Source: Fructobacillus fructosus KCTC 3544 (GTDB taxonomy: Bacteria; Bacillota; Bacilli; Lactobacillales; Lactobacillaceae). From it: a stretch of 49,637 nucleotides of DNA. The notes beneath the pieces were generated by a model. That model ran no database searches. It was not told the DNA's origin and saw only the letters and a program-made list of their open reading frames with translations. The translations under genes and the position numbers were made by a program. How positions within the stretch are numbered: the stretch's first letter is position 1; every line of letters begins with the position of its first letter. Positions 28,029-36,874 of this stretch are shown here, piece by piece. The stretch covers positions 1 through 49,637 of the forward strand of contig NZ_JQBH01000012.1 in the NCBI RefSeq assembly GCF_001438695.1. The letters are read 5' to 3'.

Positions 28029-28466
28029 TTAGGCACCAAAAATCTTGGCGACCTGTGCTTGAATCTTCGTTAAGAAAGTCTCTTGATCTTTTTCAGATTG
28101 AGCAAAGTCAGCTTCGTTAATCGTCTGATCCTTTTCGTTCAATGCATCTGCCATCATGGCTGTTGCTGCGGCATAGTCCTTGTAAGCCTTGGCCATAATG
28201 GTGTGAACGCCCATAAATCGAACGGGCACCTTCAGACCAGCTAAGGTCTGAGCGTTCTTTTGGTAAGCAGAAACGGCGTCGTCAAATTCAGCTTTAATTT
28301 CACCAAATTCGGCCTTGTCCATCTCAGCGACTTTGCCGGCCTGCTTCGCTTCGTCTAACTTGACGAAGAAAGGCGCCACGTGGTCCGCCGTATCTTGAGT
28401 GTTCTGCAAAACTTCTTGCAAAGTCTGCACGTAGTATTGTGTTTGCTTGGGGTTAAATTTTGCCAA
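28029..28466 (-). CDS. Helical protein of unknown function, coupled to a P-type ATPase
   Basis: I do not recognise the family. The 145-residue product is mostly alpha-helical, with charged heptad-like stretches and no membrane segment or signal. The start is TTG at 28466, preceded by GAGGATAAGACA. It begins four bases after the stop of the P-type ATPase gene and shares its terminator, so it is cotranscribed from the manganese riboswitch. A cytoplasmic accessory role for the ATPase or metal stress is inference only. Confidence 0.75.
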   Translation of the reverse strand: MAKFNPKQTQYYVQTLQEVLQNTQDTADHVAPFFVKLDEAKQAGKVAEMDKAEFGEIKAEFDDAVSAYQKNAQTLAGLKVPVRFMGVHTIMAKAYKDYAAATAMMADALNEKDQTINEADFAQSEKDQETFLTKIQAQVAKIFGA

Positions 28467-28470
28467 TGTC

Positions 28471-31149
28471 TTATCCTCGATTAAAAAATGTTCGTTGAAC
28501 CCATTTTACCAGTTCCACAATCACAATGATAGCAATGGAAGCGCCAATCACAATAAACCACTGATAAGGATCTAGATTTGTCACGTGGAAAATAGGATTC
28601 AATGGCTCAATGACCACGACCGCCATCATGGCAATCAGTGAGAAGAGCAACGCGCCGTTGAAGAAGTGGTTTTTAAAAGTCGAAGCATTCAACTGCGATT
28701 GGTAAACGGACTTCACGTTAACGGCATTAAACATTTGCATCAAACCTAGGGTCATGAAGGCCATCGTCAAAGCATCGCCGTGGATCAAAGCCGTTCCGGA
28801 ATGATCTGGGAAGGCCAAGGCGAAACCGTAAACCGATAAGACGATGACAGCCTGTAAGATTCCCTGCCAGAGAATGGCAGGGCCAACACCACCAGATAAG
28901 AAGTTCGCCGTCTTGCCCCTTGGCTTTTGCTGCATAATGTTTTTCTGAGCTGGTTCCAAGCCAAGAGCGATGGCCGGCATGGTATCCGTCACTAGGTTAA
29001 TCCACAAAATCATGACGGGCGCCAAAACCTCCCAGCCAAGAAGCGTCATCATGAAGATGGCGATAACTTCGGCTAAGTTCGAGGCCAGCAGATACTGCAA
29101 GGCCTTTTGGATATTGGCAAAGACCTTCCGGCCTTCCTTCACGGCCGACACAATCGTCGAGAAGTTATCATCAGCCAACACCATGTCGGCCGCTTCCTTG
29201 GACACTTCAGTTCCAGTGATTCCCATGGCCACCCCAATGTCGGCTGCTTTCAAGGCAGGGGCATCGTTCACACCGTCTCCGGTCATGGCAACGACTTTTC
29301 CCTTTTTCTGCCAAGCTTGGACGATGCGGACCTTATGGGCAGGAGCCACACGAGCATAAACCTTGACATCTTCAACACGTTTATCAAAGACTTCATCTGA
29401 CAATTCATCCAGGGCAGCACCCGTCATCACCGTCTTTTCGCGGTCATCATTCTTATCCAAGATGCCCAGACGATCGGCAATCGCAGCGGCGGTTTGGGGA
29501 TGGTCACCCGTGATCATCATTGGTCTTATCCCGGCCGCCTTAGCCTGAGCAACCGAATCCTTCACTTCTGGACGTTCCGGATCAATCATGGCAACAAAAC
29601 CAACCAACGTTAAGCCAGTTTCCATTTCATCGCTTTTGGCTTCTTGTGGCAAAGTTTTCAGCGACTTTTCGGCAAGGGCCAAAACACGGAGGGCTTGATC
29701 AGCCAACTGACCATTAACGGTCTGATAATGGGCCAAATCTTCTTTAGTGAACGGACGAACCTCGCCATTTTCCAAAACCGAATCGACTCGAGCAAGGATT
29801 GAATCAGGTGCCCCTTTCACCGTGACTTGGTAGGCGTCCCCCGCTTCATAGATGGTTGTCATCAGCTTACGCTCTGAGTCGAATGGAATTTCTTGTAGTC
29901 GTTCTTGGCCACGCAGGGCCTCAAGTCGATCAGGGCGGTACTTTTCATTAAAGTCGATTAGGGCCGTTTCTGTCGGATCCCCCACCAATCCTTCGGCCGT
30001 CAATTGACTATCGTTGTTCAACGTCATGATGTCGCCCAGAATGGCGGCTGGCTTTGATAAGTGAGCCGAATCGAAGGGGTTTTCCTCAGCTAAGTCAACA
30101 ACCTGCCCATTTAAGACAACTTTTTCGACCGTCATCTTATTCTGTGTTAACGTTCCCGTTTTGTCAGAACCGATGATGTCGGTTGAGCCCAGCGTTTCGA
30201 CGGCTGGCAATTTACGGACAAGCGCTGCTTTTTTCGCCATGCGAGCCGTTCCAAGGGCCAAAGTGATTGTCACGATGGCGGGTAATCCTTCTGGAATGGC
30301 TGCCACAGCCAATGAGATAGCCGTCAAAATCAAATCAATGATTGGCATGTTCTGAGTAAAGTAACCAATAACAAAAGTCAGTGCTGCAATCGCCAAGATC
30401 AAGTAAGTCAACACCTTCGACAAGGACTTCAAGTTTTCCTGGAGTGGTGTCTTCGTTTCGTCTTGCCCTTGCAAAGCCCCGGCAATCTTTCCCACTTCGG
30501 TTTGCATTCCTGTTGCCACCACAATACCAAGCGCACGTCCATAAACAACGTGAGCGTTCATGAAGGCTAGGTTATCTTGGTCGCCCAATGGCAACTTGTC
30601 CTCTGTCAAAGTCTTGTCCGTCTTTTCAACCGGTACCGATTCCCCGGTCAAGGCCGCCTCTTCGACACGCAAGTTGGCTACGTCAACCAAACGTAAGTCG
30701 GCTGGCACAATGTCGCCCGCTTCCAACGAAACCAAATCACCAACTACCAAATCAGTGGCCGGTACCTGTTCTGGTTGACCACCACGGATAACCGTTGCCT
30801 TTGGTGTCGCCATCTTCTTTAAAGCGTCAATGGCGTTTTCTGACTTAGACTCTTGGAAAACACCAAAGATGGCGTTGATAATTACAATAGCCAAAATAAA
30901 GAGGGCGTCGGTTTGTTCACCAGTTAAAGCGGCTACAAAGGCTGCAGCCAGCAGAATCCCAATCATCAAGTCTTTAAACTGGTCAACAAATTTAGCAAAT
31001 AACGACTTTTTCTTTTTTGCCGTCAGCGTGTTGGCACCGTTCTTTTCGAAGCGTTGCTTCGCTTCCTGCACAGCCAATCCCTGCTTCAAATTGGTTTGCA
31101 AGTCCTCTGCCAACTGTTTCTGATCAATTTGGTAAAATGACTTTTTCAA
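28471..31149 (-). CDS. P-type cation ATPase (type II Ca2+/Mn2+ exporter)
   Basis: An 892-residue type II P-ATPase with full domains: N-terminal cytoplasmic segment, A domain with LTGESVPVEK near 166, TM4 with the ion-binding AAIPEGLPA near 286, phosphorylation motif GSDKTGTLT near 329, nucleotide-domain KGAPDS near 467, hinge MTGDGVNDAPALKAADIG near 613-630, and TM6 WINLVTDTMPAIALG near 711. The TTG start follows AAAGGAGAGAAAG. A yybP-ykoY riboswitch upstream points to Mn2+ efflux, as in the lactococcal YoaB and streptococcal MgaP ATPases; the sequence alone would say Ca2+. Confidence 0.92.
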   Translation of the reverse strand: MKKSFYQIDQKQLAEDLQTNLKQGLAVQEAKQRFEKNGANTLTAKKKKSLFAKFVDQFKDLMIGILLAAAFVAALTGEQTDALFILAIVIINAIFGVFQESKSENAIDALKKMATPKATVIRGGQPEQVPATDLVVGDLVSLEAGDIVPADLRLVDVANLRVEEAALTGESVPVEKTDKTLTEDKLPLGDQDNLAFMNAHVVYGRALGIVVATGMQTEVGKIAGALQGQDETKTPLQENLKSLSKVLTYLILAIAALTFVIGYFTQNMPIIDLILTAISLAVAAIPEGLPAIVTITLALGTARMAKKAALVRKLPAVETLGSTDIIGSDKTGTLTQNKMTVEKVVLNGQVVDLAEENPFDSAHLSKPAAILGDIMTLNNDSQLTAEGLVGDPTETALIDFNEKYRPDRLEALRGQERLQEIPFDSERKLMTTIYEAGDAYQVTVKGAPDSILARVDSVLENGEVRPFTKEDLAHYQTVNGQLADQALRVLALAEKSLKTLPQEAKSDEMETGLTLVGFVAMIDPERPEVKDSVAQAKAAGIRPMMITGDHPQTAAAIADRLGILDKNDDREKTVMTGAALDELSDEVFDKRVEDVKVYARVAPAHKVRIVQAWQKKGKVVAMTGDGVNDAPALKAADIGVAMGITGTEVSKEAADMVLADDNFSTIVSAVKEGRKVFANIQKALQYLLASNLAEVIAIFMMTLLGWEVLAPVMILWINLVTDTMPAIALGLEPAQKNIMQQKPRGKTANFLSGGVGPAILWQGILQAVIVLSVYGFALAFPDHSGTALIHGDALTMAFMTLGLMQMFNAVNVKSVYQSQLNASTFKNHFFNGALLFSLIAMMAVVVIEPLNPIFHVTNLDPYQWFIVIGASIAIIVIVELVKWVQRTFFNRG

Positions 31150-31179
31150 CTTTCTCTCCTTTATTCTTCTTCCTGATAA

Positions 31180-31229
31180 AGAAAAAGAGACCTATGGAAG
31201 TAGGAAAAATCCTACTCTCATAAGTCTCG
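31180..31229 (-). terminator. Expression-platform terminator of the manganese riboswitch
   Basis: A 19-base imperfect stem (GAGACTTATGAGAGTAGGA against its partner) with a short T/A loop and a minus-strand TTTTTCTTT tract, between the aptamer and the ATPase start. Its 5' arm overlaps the last conserved aptamer segment, as needed for switching. Confidence 0.85.
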
Positions 31230-31330
31230 CTGTTTAATGTTGAGCCGGCGCCTAAGCGCGATAAAAGGTATAATCACCTCGGTTTGACGGTACTCAACAA
31301 CGACTAGGTCGCCAGTTACTCCCTCAGGAA
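31222..31330 (-). promoter_or_regulatory. yybP-ykoY manganese riboswitch
   Basis: Read on the minus strand the conserved pieces are GAGGGAGTAACTG at the 5' end, GCTCAACATTAAACAGCGAGAC at the 3' end (split here as GCTCAACATT and AAACAGCGAGAC), and intervening hairpins. These match the GGGAGUA and CAACAU...AGCRAGACY landmarks of the family. Mn2+ binding is expected to prevent the terminator and turn on the P-type ATPase. Confidence 0.82.
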
Positions 31331-31345
31331 TGAGTTGTTACCATT

Positions 31346-31373
31346 ATTATATCAACTGCAATAAGAAAGGCAA
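31346..31373 (-). promoter_or_regulatory. Promoter of the riboswitch-ATPase operon
   Basis: Minus-strand TTGCCT, 16 bases, TATAAT, placed 16 bases before the riboswitch 5' end. Confidence 0.7.
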
Positions 31374-31446
31374 GCATTGTTCATCAAATAAAATTCATGA
31401 TAGGCTTTTATTTGAGTATTTCCCTACGAAAGGAATCATTCATTTC

Positions 31447-31827
31447 ATGACTAAGGAAGAATGTACAAACCAAAATAATCAATTGGCCTATCTTTTGGGC
31501 ATTTGTCTAATGGTTCTCTATGGCTTAACAAAGGATATTACGGCTGTCTTTTTATTGTTATTCTGTAACGGTGCCCATCGTCTGACAATTTTTTACTACT
31601 TTATCAAACGACTGTGGGGCTCCTTTCAATTCGAAGTTCGTCACGTTAGCAAGTGGCAAAACTGGGAAGAAAAAGGAAAGTTCCGTTTCGCCTGGTTTTT
31701 GTCATATGCAGCAATTCTCTGCCTACTCTTTTTTCTATTCTCCTTAAAATATTACTATGCCCTTTTAGCTTTGATTATTTTAGGATTCATCTTTTATCAG
31801 AAAAAGAATTCAGCAAAACATTCATAA
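31447..31827 (+). CDS. Small four-span membrane protein, unknown
   Basis: A 126-residue plus-strand protein with hydrophobic segments at about 10-25, 27-45, 82-98 and 100-116 and an amphipathic loop rich in Trp, Lys and Glu between them. I start it at ATG 31447 (MTKEECTNQ), where AAAGGA lies 12 bases upstream; the frame stays open further upstream without a site. It is divergent from the ATPase operon and followed by a terminator. No family recognised. Confidence 0.6.
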   Translation: MTKEECTNQNNQLAYLLGICLMVLYGLTKDITAVFLLLFCNGAHRLTIFYYFIKRLWGSFQFEVRHVSKWQNWEEKGKFRFAWFLSYAAILCLLFFLFSLKYYYALLALIILGFIFYQKKNSAKHS

Positions 31828-31931
31828 GAACGTGTTATACCAGTGTTAAAGAAAAGGATTTTCCTTTCGGAAGCTCTTGACTAGCTAGCATCTGCACTTG
31901 TTTTCTATACCCAAATTACAACAGAAAAAAC

Positions 31932-31975
31932 AACCCGCTAAAGCACTGATATTAAAGTCTATTAGCGGGTTTTTA
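31932..31975 (+). terminator. Terminator
   Basis: AACCCGCTAA / TTAGCGGGTT with a 20-base loop followed by TTTT AAA, about 105 bases after the small membrane protein gene. Confidence 0.75.
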
Positions 31976-32084
31976 AATAGTATACATCCTTTTTTAATTA
32001 CCTATTGAGATAGTTCACCGTTCGTTGTATTATTAAGAAGTACAGTACGTATTAATAAAAAATACAATTAGAAGGAGATAGACA

Positions 32085-32738
32085 ATGAAGACATTTATTA
32101 TTGGTGCTACCGGCATGGCAGGTGAGGCCATTGTTGCCGAAGCAGTAAAGAATGGTATTACGGTTGTTGCTAACGGCCGTAACGTTGAAAAATTGACACA
32201 GCTAAAGGAAAAGTATCCAGCCATTTCAATTCTAGAAAAAGATGCCTTCAGCTTGACGGCCGATGACTTCGCCGGCATGGACGTCATTGTCGACGCCTTC
32301 TCAACGTCGCCAGACCAAGCCTATCGTCATGTTGATTTAGCAACTAAACTAGTGGCGATGTTCCGTAACCAAAAGACACGAATTGCTTTTATTCTCGGTG
32401 CTGGTAGTCTCTACGCTGACCAATCAAAGGAACGCCTAGTTTATGACAATATCCGTTCGGATGACAGTACCAAAGCATGGCGGGCAACCCCCGAGAACCA
32501 GCTATATGAATTAGAATTCCTGCGGAACGTCCACAACGTCAACTGGTTTGGCATTTCACCAGCCATTTCCTTTGTTCCCGGTCAAAAGTCCGAAAGCATC
32601 CTGACCGGAACCGACTTTGCCCTTCGTAACGATAACGGTGCCTCCGAAACGACTTCCGGAACAATGGGTTATGCCATGGTTCAAGAATTGCTCCATCAAC
32701 GCCATGAACAGGAGCGCTTTACGGTGGCGAACGGCTGA
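32085..32738 (+). CDS. NAD(P)-binding atypical SDR-type oxidoreductase
   Basis: A 217-residue single-domain Rossmann protein of the NmrA/BLVRB-like atypical SDR group. The dinucleotide motif GATGMAGEAIVAEA is at residues 8-21, followed by NGRNVEKL; a conserved AFILGAGSLYAD lies near 107, and GISPAISFVPG near 163. Such proteins act as NAD(P)H-dependent reductases or redox sensors; the substrate is unknown. GAAGGAGATAGACA precedes ATG. The promoter region carries the palindromic stretch AGTACAGTACG, a possible regulator site. Ends in a terminator shared with the convergent deaminase gene. Confidence 0.82.
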   Translation: MKTFIIGATGMAGEAIVAEAVKNGITVVANGRNVEKLTQLKEKYPAISILEKDAFSLTADDFAGMDVIVDAFSTSPDQAYRHVDLATKLVAMFRNQKTRIAFILGAGSLYADQSKERLVYDNIRSDDSTKAWRATPENQLYELEFLRNVHNVNWFGISPAISFVPGQKSESILTGTDFALRNDNGASETTSGTMGYAMVQELLHQRHEQERFTVANG

Positions 32739-32760
32739 TTAGTTATCAAATATAAAAGTA

Positions 32761-32796
32761 AAAAAGGTCCCGAGTAAAATTTCTTGGGACCTTTTT
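32761..32796. terminator. Bidirectional terminator
   Basis: AAAAAGGTCCC / GGGACCTTTTT with a 14-base loop lies between the SDR gene (plus) and the deaminase gene (minus), with T tracts on both strands. Confidence 0.9.
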
Positions 32797-32852
32797 TACC
32801 ATTCATTATTACTAGATTACTAGCAAAATGACATTAAATTCAAAGATGTTTG

Positions 32853-33278
32853 CTAATCTTCCTTTGTCAGCCGCTGCTCACCCCACCAATGAGGCATTAA
32901 TTCAGCCAGTGTGACGGTACTTCTCTTTTGATAATCCACCATGAATTCAATATCGGAATTGGCTACATCCAGCTGGAGGAGAAATTCACGACAGGCACCA
33001 CAAGGCATGCTATCACCTTTAACCGGTACATGATCACGAAAAGTCATGATTCGTTTAATTTTGGTCTGTCCACTGTTTTGAAACATATTAAAAGCAGCCG
33101 CACGTTCAGCACAGAGATGAAAGACTCCCGCCGTTGCTTCAAAACAAAAACCAGTGAAAATTTCGCCATTCTCAGCTTCGATAGCAGTAACCACATGTTG
33201 TGCGTAGATGAAAGGCGAAACATCATGTGGTTTGTACAGAGGCTTCGCTGCCAAATAGAGTTCTTCCCATTTATCCAT
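32853..33278 (-). CDS. Cytidine deaminase-like (cytidine/blasticidin-S deaminase family)
   Basis: A 141-residue zinc deaminase. The catalytic CAE is in HLCAERAAAFNM near residue 55, and the second zinc motif PCGACREFLLQ near 91. A cytidine/deoxycytidine salvage role is most likely, but N-terminal and C-terminal parts (PHWWGEQRL) resemble the blasticidin-deaminase-like subgroup more than classic Cdd, so the substrate is uncertain. ATG follows AAAAGGAGTATGGACG. Single gene. Confidence 0.85.
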   Translation of the reverse strand: MDKWEELYLAAKPLYKPHDVSPFIYAQHVVTAIEAENGEIFTGFCFEATAGVFHLCAERAAAFNMFQNSGQTKIKRIMTFRDHVPVKGDSMPCGACREFLLQLDVANSDIEFMVDYQKRSTVTLAELMPHWWGEQRLTKED

Positions 33279-33375
33279 CGTCCATACTCCTTTTCTTGTC
33301 CGCTCATTATAACCTATTCAGCTAATGTGCAAAGACTAGCATCAACATTTTTTTAATTTTAATTTCATTTTTATG

Positions 33376-33404
33376 TTGACATAAATGCCACGCGGTTGTA
33401 TTAT
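33376..33404 (+). promoter_or_regulatory. met operon promoter
   Basis: A near-consensus TTGACA, 17 bases, TATTAT directly upstream of the Met T-box. Confidence 0.85.
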
Positions 33405-33414
33405 TATCACCAAG

Positions 33415-33719
33415 ATATCAATACAAAACAAGTTGATCAGGAAAGTATCTGCTAAGCAAAGCGTAGAGAGTAACCGGTTGGTGAGAGGTTACGTGCGTGC
33501 GGCGGAGAAAATGACCTGTGATTGGCAATTGTCACTCGGTTTACCGATAGCAGTTGACGGATTGGCCTACGTTACCCAGGCACACCATTCGGCTAGGATC
33601 ATTCTCCGCGGCCCGATGGTTAGTGAGTCGTCTAGGGGCAATCCTAGACAAAAACCTCAGAATGGTAACGCGAAAGTCGCTTCTGTTTTTTCCACGTGGA
33701 AACAGAGGCGACTTTTTTG
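33415..33719 (+). promoter_or_regulatory. Met T-box riboswitch of the met transport operon
   Basis: Stem I landmarks AGAGAG (33467) and GGTTGGTGAGAGG, a candidate ATG specifier codon followed by A at 33511-33513, several central hairpins, a T-box sequence AATGGTAACGCG (33661, a variant of TGGNACCGCG), and a terminator AAGTCGC...GCGACTTTTTT (33675-33718). Uncharged initiator or elongator tRNA-Met should allow read-through into metQ. Confidence 0.9.
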
Positions 33720-33747
33720 TTATCTAAAACACCCAGGAGAGAAAATC

Positions 33748-34584
33748 ATGTCAAAGAAAAAGTGGATTATTTCAGGAATTGCCATCGTGGCTGTTGCAGC
33801 CGCAGCTTACTTCAGTTTTGGATCACACGGTTCATCAGAAGATAAGACCATCACAGTTGGTCGCATGTCTGCAACCAAGCAAGATGATGAAGTGTGGGAC
33901 GTTATTGAAAAACAGGCAAAGGATAAGTACGGTATCAACGTTAAGGTTAAGTACTTTACAGATTACTCACAGCCAAACAAGGCCTTGACGAGTGGCGACG
34001 TTGACGTCAACGCCTTCCAACACTACGCATTCTTGAACGCCTACAATAAGAAGAACGGAACGGATATCAAGGCCATTGGTAAGACGGTAATCTCCCCTAT
34101 CCACCTTTACTCAACGCAGTACAAGTCAGTATCCGACTTCCAAAATGGTGACACAATCGTCGTGCCAAACGACCCATCAAACGAAAGTCGTGCTCTCAAG
34201 GTTCTGAAGTATGCTGGTTTGATTGACTTGAAGGATGGTGACTTAGTAACAGTTAAGGACATCACGAAGAACCCTAAGAACTTGACCATTAAGGAATTGT
34301 CAGCAGATCAAACGGCTCGTTCAATTAACGATGTTCAAGGTGCCGTAGTGAACCAAAACTACGCATCAACAGCTAAGCTTTCTGAAAAGCAAGCCATCTT
34401 TACAGAACCATTTAACAAGGATTCCGAACAGTGGGTTAACATCATTGCTGCTAACAAGAAGGATGCCAACAAGAAGCTCTACAAGGACTTTGTTAAGGCA
34501 TACCAGTCAGACGCAGTTAAGAAAGCCATTAAAAAGGCATACGGCGATGCTTCTATCCCAGCCTGGGACCGCTCATTCAATTAA
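33748..34584 (+). CDS. metQ: Methionine ABC transporter substrate-binding protein MetQ (membrane-anchored)
   Basis: A 278-residue NlpA/MetQ-family binding protein. The family core is clear: [55 protein letters not shown], and TEPFNKDSEQWVNII. The N-terminus has one hydrophobic segment (about 7-23) and no cysteine, so it is held by an uncleaved anchor or secreted rather than lipidated. I start at ATG 33748 with AGGAGAG upstream; the same frame is open through the T-box but that stretch is RNA, not protein. Confidence 0.93.
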   Translation: MSKKKWIISGIAIVAVAAAAYFSFGSHGSSEDKTITVGRMSATKQDDEVWDVIEKQAKDKYGINVKVKYFTDYSQPNKALTSGDVDVNAFQHYAFLNAYNKKNGTDIKAIGKTVISPIHLYSTQYKSVSDFQNGDTIVVPNDPSNESRALKVLKYAGLIDLKDGDLVTVKDITKNPKNLTIKELSADQTARSINDVQGAVVNQNYASTAKLSEKQAIFTEPFNKDSEQWVNIIAANKKDANKKLYKDFVKAYQSDAVKKAIKKAYGDASIPAWDRSFN

Positions 34585-34658
34585 GTTGAGTAAAAAGAGA
34601 AGCAACAACGTGGGACTTTCCCACGTACATAACAGTTAAATCAGAAAGGAAATGACAC

Positions 34659-35987
34659 ATGACAGCACGACAAACATATTTAGATCTATTAAAAGAACTC
34701 GTTGCCATCCCCTCCGTTTCAGCCAAACGTGAACACTTGCCAGAAGCGGCCAACCGGATTGCTAAAGCCCTCACCGACCTCGGTGGCGAGACGACGGTTG
34801 ATGACACTTACTTTGCTCCACTGGTGATTAGCCACTTCAAAAGTCAACAGCCCGCTGCCAAAACACTCATCATTTATAACCACTACGACGTTCAACCGGC
34901 TGAGCCATTCGACCTTTGGGATTCAGACCCCTGGACTTTGACAGAAAAAGATGGTCACCTTTATGGCCGTGGCGTCGATGATGATAAGGGGAACCTAACC
35001 GCCCGCTTGACGGCTTTGGCCGAATACCTTGACGAGCATGATCAGCAACTACCCGTTAACATTCTCTTTGTTGTCGAAGGTTCAGAAGAAACCGCATCAC
35101 AGCACCTTGATGACTATTTCAAAAAACACCCTGAAATCAAAGGAGACCTCATTATTTGGGAATCCGGTTCCAAGGATAAAGATGGTCGTCCCATCATCGA
35201 TGGTGGAAACAAGGGCATTGTCACCTTTAACTTAAAGGCCAAAACCGCTGGTATCGATCTTCATTCATCGCTTGCTGCCGTTGTTAATTCTGCTGCATGG
35301 CGATTGAGTCAAGCACTGGCTACCTTCTTTGACCAAGACGGGCACATCCTTGTTCCTCATTTCTATGATCAAGTAAAAAAGCCTAACCAGCGGGAAAAAG
35401 AATTGATTGCCGCCCTTCCAGAGACACGGGAAGACTTTATCAAGAAAAACCAAATCGAAGCCCCCTTGTTAACTGACAAGCATGGTGAAGATTGGAAACA
35501 GGCCCTCTACTTTGAGCCAACCTTGAATATTGAAGGCATTACTTCTGGTTATCAGGGAGCTGGTGTTAAAACTGTCTTACCTGCCGAAGCGACGGCCAAA
35601 GTTGAGGCCCGCCTCGTTCCGGGGATGGACCCTGATGTCACTCTAAAAGCAATTGAAAATCATTTAGTTAACCAGGGATTTGACGATATCGAAGTCGAAA
35701 AGACACTTGGTCAAGGTGGTTATCGCTCAGACATGACAGACCCAGAAATCAAGCGCGTCATTGCTCTCAGCCAAAGCACCTACGACAAGGAGCCAGTCGT
35801 CATCCCCACTTCTGCCGGTACCGGCCCAATGAATTACGCTTTTGAAGCCACTAAAACCCCAATTGTCGGTTTTGGAATTGGCTACCCTGGCACATTGGAC
35901 CATGCCCCCAATGAAAATATCCGTCTAAAGGACTATGATGAGAACGTGACTTTCGTTAAAAACATTCTAGCGAGTTACGAAAAATAA
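34659..35987 (+). CDS. M20 family dipeptidase
   Basis: A 442-residue zinc metallopeptidase of the PepV/carnosinase-like M20 group. Metal ligands and catalytic residues lie in YNHYDVQPAEP near residue 71, GRGVDDDKGNL near 104, and VEGSEETAS near 136 (general base Glu). It cleaves short peptides in the cytosol. Its place between two metQ genes in a Met T-box operon suggests that it releases methionine, or processes methionine-containing dipeptides, for the same regulon (inference). AGAAAGGAAATGACAC precedes ATG. Confidence 0.92.
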   Translation: MTARQTYLDLLKELVAIPSVSAKREHLPEAANRIAKALTDLGGETTVDDTYFAPLVISHFKSQQPAAKTLIIYNHYDVQPAEPFDLWDSDPWTLTEKDGHLYGRGVDDDKGNLTARLTALAEYLDEHDQQLPVNILFVVEGSEETASQHLDDYFKKHPEIKGDLIIWESGSKDKDGRPIIDGGNKGIVTFNLKAKTAGIDLHSSLAAVVNSAAWRLSQALATFFDQDGHILVPHFYDQVKKPNQREKELIAALPETREDFIKKNQIEAPLLTDKHGEDWKQALYFEPTLNIEGITSGYQGAGVKTVLPAEATAKVEARLVPGMDPDVTLKAIENHLVNQGFDDIEVEKTLGQGGYRSDMTDPEIKRVIALSQSTYDKEPVVIPTSAGTGPMNYAFEATKTPIVGFGIGYPGTLDHAPNENIRLKDYDENVTFVKNILASYEK

Positions 35988-36005
35988 TAGTAAAGAAACG
36001 TAAAA

Positions 36006-36845
36006 ATGTCTAATAAAAGTAAAATCATTAACGCCCTCGTCCTTCTAGTGGTCTTGGTTCTTGGCTACTTCTCCTTTGTGCAACCAAACCAAAAGGCACA
36101 GAAGACAGTGACCATCGGTGTGATGGCAGCCAACAAACAAGACGATGCCATTTGGTCTCAAGTGTCCAAAACCGCCAAAAGTAAGTATGGAATTAATTTG
36201 AAATTCAAGCGCTTTACCGACTATTCACAGCCCAACAAAGCACTCGAAAATGGCGATGTGGATTTGAACGCCTTCCAGCACTACGCCTTCTTGGATGCTT
36301 ATAATAGTAAAAACCATTCCAACCTCAAGGCAATTGGTCAAACATTCATCGCCCCCATTCACCTCTACTCCAAGTCCTACCATCAAGTGTCAGACTTTCA
36401 AGACGGCGACACGATTGTCGTACCAAACGATGCATCAAACGAAAGTCGGGCCCTCTATGTTTTGAAAAATGCTGGTTTAATTGAATTATCATCTGGTTCA
36501 AACCTCAAAACAACCAAGGATATTACGAAGAACCCTAAAAACTTAAAGATTAAAGAAATTTCTGCCGATCAAACGGCCCGTACACTGGGCGATGCACAGG
36601 GTGTCGTTGTCAATGGAAACTATGCAACGGCTGCCGGTCTCTCATTAAAAGACGCCATTTTCACAGAACCTTTGAACAAGGATGCCAAGATGTGGATAAA
36701 CATCATTGCTGCTCGCTCAAAGGACAAGAACAACAAGACCTATCAGGAAGTCGTTAAGGCCTTCCAAACTAAGGAAGTCAAGCAGGCAATTCACGAGCAG
36801 TATGGTGATTCGGAACAAGCCGCTTGGGATAAGAATTTTAACTAA
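36006..36845 (+). CDS. metQ: Second MetQ-type substrate-binding protein
   Basis: A 279-residue paralogue of the upstream MetQ, similar along its whole length (shared [40 protein letters not shown]). It too lacks a lipobox cysteine and has a single N-terminal hydrophobic anchor (about 8-24). Two binding proteins on one MetNI pair could widen the range to D-Met, Met sulfoxide or Met dipeptides. The ribosome binding site is only a weak AAGAAACG close to the end of the peptidase gene. Confidence 0.92.
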   Translation: MSNKSKIINALVLLVVLVLGYFSFVQPNQKAQKTVTIGVMAANKQDDAIWSQVSKTAKSKYGINLKFKRFTDYSQPNKALENGDVDLNAFQHYAFLDAYNSKNHSNLKAIGQTFIAPIHLYSKSYHQVSDFQDGDTIVVPNDASNESRALYVLKNAGLIELSSGSNLKTTKDITKNPKNLKIKEISADQTARTLGDAQGVVVNGNYATAAGLSLKDAIFTEPLNKDAKMWINIIAARSKDKNNKTYQEVVKAFQTKEVKQAIHEQYGDSEQAAWDKNFN

Positions 36846-36874
36846 GATTAAATCGAATTGAAAGGAAGGCGCAT

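Noticed and set aside
33385-33747. N-terminal extension of metQ by 121 codons
   Set aside because: This stretch is the Met T-box RNA including its terminator; the real start with AGGAG is at 33748.
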